A stretch of DNA of 45,010 nucleotides, taken from the IMG/VR virus record IMGVR_UViG_3300005529_000057, positions 1 through 45,010 of that record; one strand, given 5' to 3'. The notes under the pieces are model-generated. The model worked only from the letters and a program-made list of their open reading frames with translations, was not told the DNA's origin and did no database searches. Every line of letters begins with the position of its first letter. The stretch's first letter is position 1. This document shows, piece after piece, positions 44,494-45,010 of this stretch. The position numbers were made by a program, and so were the translations under genes. The DNA comes from a virus.

Positions 44494-45010
44494 GACTCGC
44501 CCTCTGTCACCTTCCGCCACGGCCCGCCGGCGACCGCCGCCGACTCGGCCACGACGAGCGCCACGCCGAACCCCGGCTCGCGACAGTGCGTCACGCTCCC
44601 GTCGGGTAGGAGCAGGCTCACCCACTTCCCGGCGGCGGCCGGACCGGCGAGGTCCGCGCGGCGGTACGACTCCGGCGGCCGGACCGCGTCCGGGTCGGGG
44701 GCCGCGAGCACCCGCGCCGACGCCCGCGTCCCGGGCAGGTCCGGGGCGCACCCGAAGAGGGCCGGCTGCCGCACCGGTTCCGCCGGCCCGGGCGGGTCGC
44801 CCCGCAGCGCGAGCAGTACCCGGGCGCACATCTCGGCGTCCCGCCCGGCGTCGTGGTGGCCGGCGCAGTCGATTCCCAGAGCGGCGCAGATCTGGGGGAG
44901 CTTGTTGCCCCCGGAACCCCACCGCTTCTTCGCCAGGGCGAGGGTGCAGACCCAGGGGAGGGTCGGGGCGGGCAGGCCGGCCGAGCGGCAGCACGCCTCC
45001 GCGACGCCCC
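44490..45010 (-). CDS. DnaQ-like 3'-5' exonuclease, 5' end outside window
   Basis: At least 173 residues, N-terminus cut by the window edge. VAEACCRSAGLPAPTLPW, VCTLALAKKRWGSGGNKLPQ, ICAALGI, then HHDAGRDAEMCARVLLAL: the Exo III motif with His and Asp of the DEDDh family. Exo I and II lie beyond the edge. After the domain comes about 85 residues with a strand-rich end. Proofreading-type or RNase T-like activity in phage DNA metabolism. Confidence 0.8.
   Translation of the reverse strand, partial: GVAEACCRSAGLPAPTLPWVCTLALAKKRWGSGGNKLPQICAALGIDCAGHHDAGRDAEMCARVLLALRGDPPGPAEPVRQPALFGCAPDLPGTRASARVLAAPDPDAVRPPESYRRADLAGPAAAGKWVSLLLPDGSVTHCREPGFGVALVVAESAAVAGGPWRKVTEGES

Noticed and set aside
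1-45010. CRISPR array or insertion sequence
   Set aside because: No regularly spaced direct repeats and no transposase gene; the serine and tyrosine recombinases fit phage functions.

Overview
High-GC window (third codon positions almost saturated with G/C) that reads as most of a temperate siphovirus genome from a planctomycete host, probably Gemmataceae-like. The host inference rests on planctomycete-flavoured families: a DUF1580-type small HTH protein, the planctomycete form of tyrosine integrase, a DUF932-type fragment, and an RTX-like surface protein that begins with the RLEARENPA signature common at planctomycete protein N-termini. No ribosomal, metabolic or other clear host genes are present.

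Layout. 1-4.4 kb: lysogeny/integration region, with a leftward XRE repressor, a serine recombinase split by a +1 frame change and a DUF1580-like protein; two palindromic operators; divergent rightward early genes; then an attP-like site (3' part of tRNA-Arg(CCG) flanked on both sides by repeated TACCCG arm motifs) and the tyrosine integrase. Arm motifs on both sides and the missing tRNA 5' half suggest an unintegrated genome. 4.6-6.1 kb: leftward pair, a ParB-like protein and an AP2-like repeat protein. 6.3-35.7 kb: one rightward late region: terminases, portal with a very long C-terminal extension, MuF-type head protein, protease-scaffold with nested scaffold, HK97-like capsid, connectors, tail tube, G/GT chaperones with a CCCAAAC -1 frameshift, a short tape measure, tail-tip/adhesion proteins (PKD, TIM-barrel, LamG-like, Cys-rich, RTX-like), a candidate lysis cassette and a strong hairpin. 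One leftward OB-fold membrane gene (24.3-24.9 kb) is a likely moron. 35.9-45.0 kb: mainly leftward early/accessory operons of small proteins joined by ATGA/GTGA overlaps, many with zinc-binding Cys clusters, plus a large ParB-family protein with an inserted segment, a broken HNH nuclease, methyltransferase and DUF932 remnants, and a DnaQ-like exonuclease cut by the window edge. The phage therefore extends beyond the window.

Most striking unexplained signal: the heptamer CAGGCAA occurs nine times on the plus strand by my reading, each time just upstream of a late gene start, followed at fixed distance by a -10-like vAnnmT and, in six cases, by ATG only 6-7 nt later. This looks like a dedicated late-promoter family, often making leaderless mRNAs. 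Other notable items: a repeated GTGGCGCG palindrome, a 32-bp palindrome whose removal restores a broken zinc-protein frame, a 120-bp alternative-frame block inside the MuF gene, and a leader sequence shared by three structural genes.
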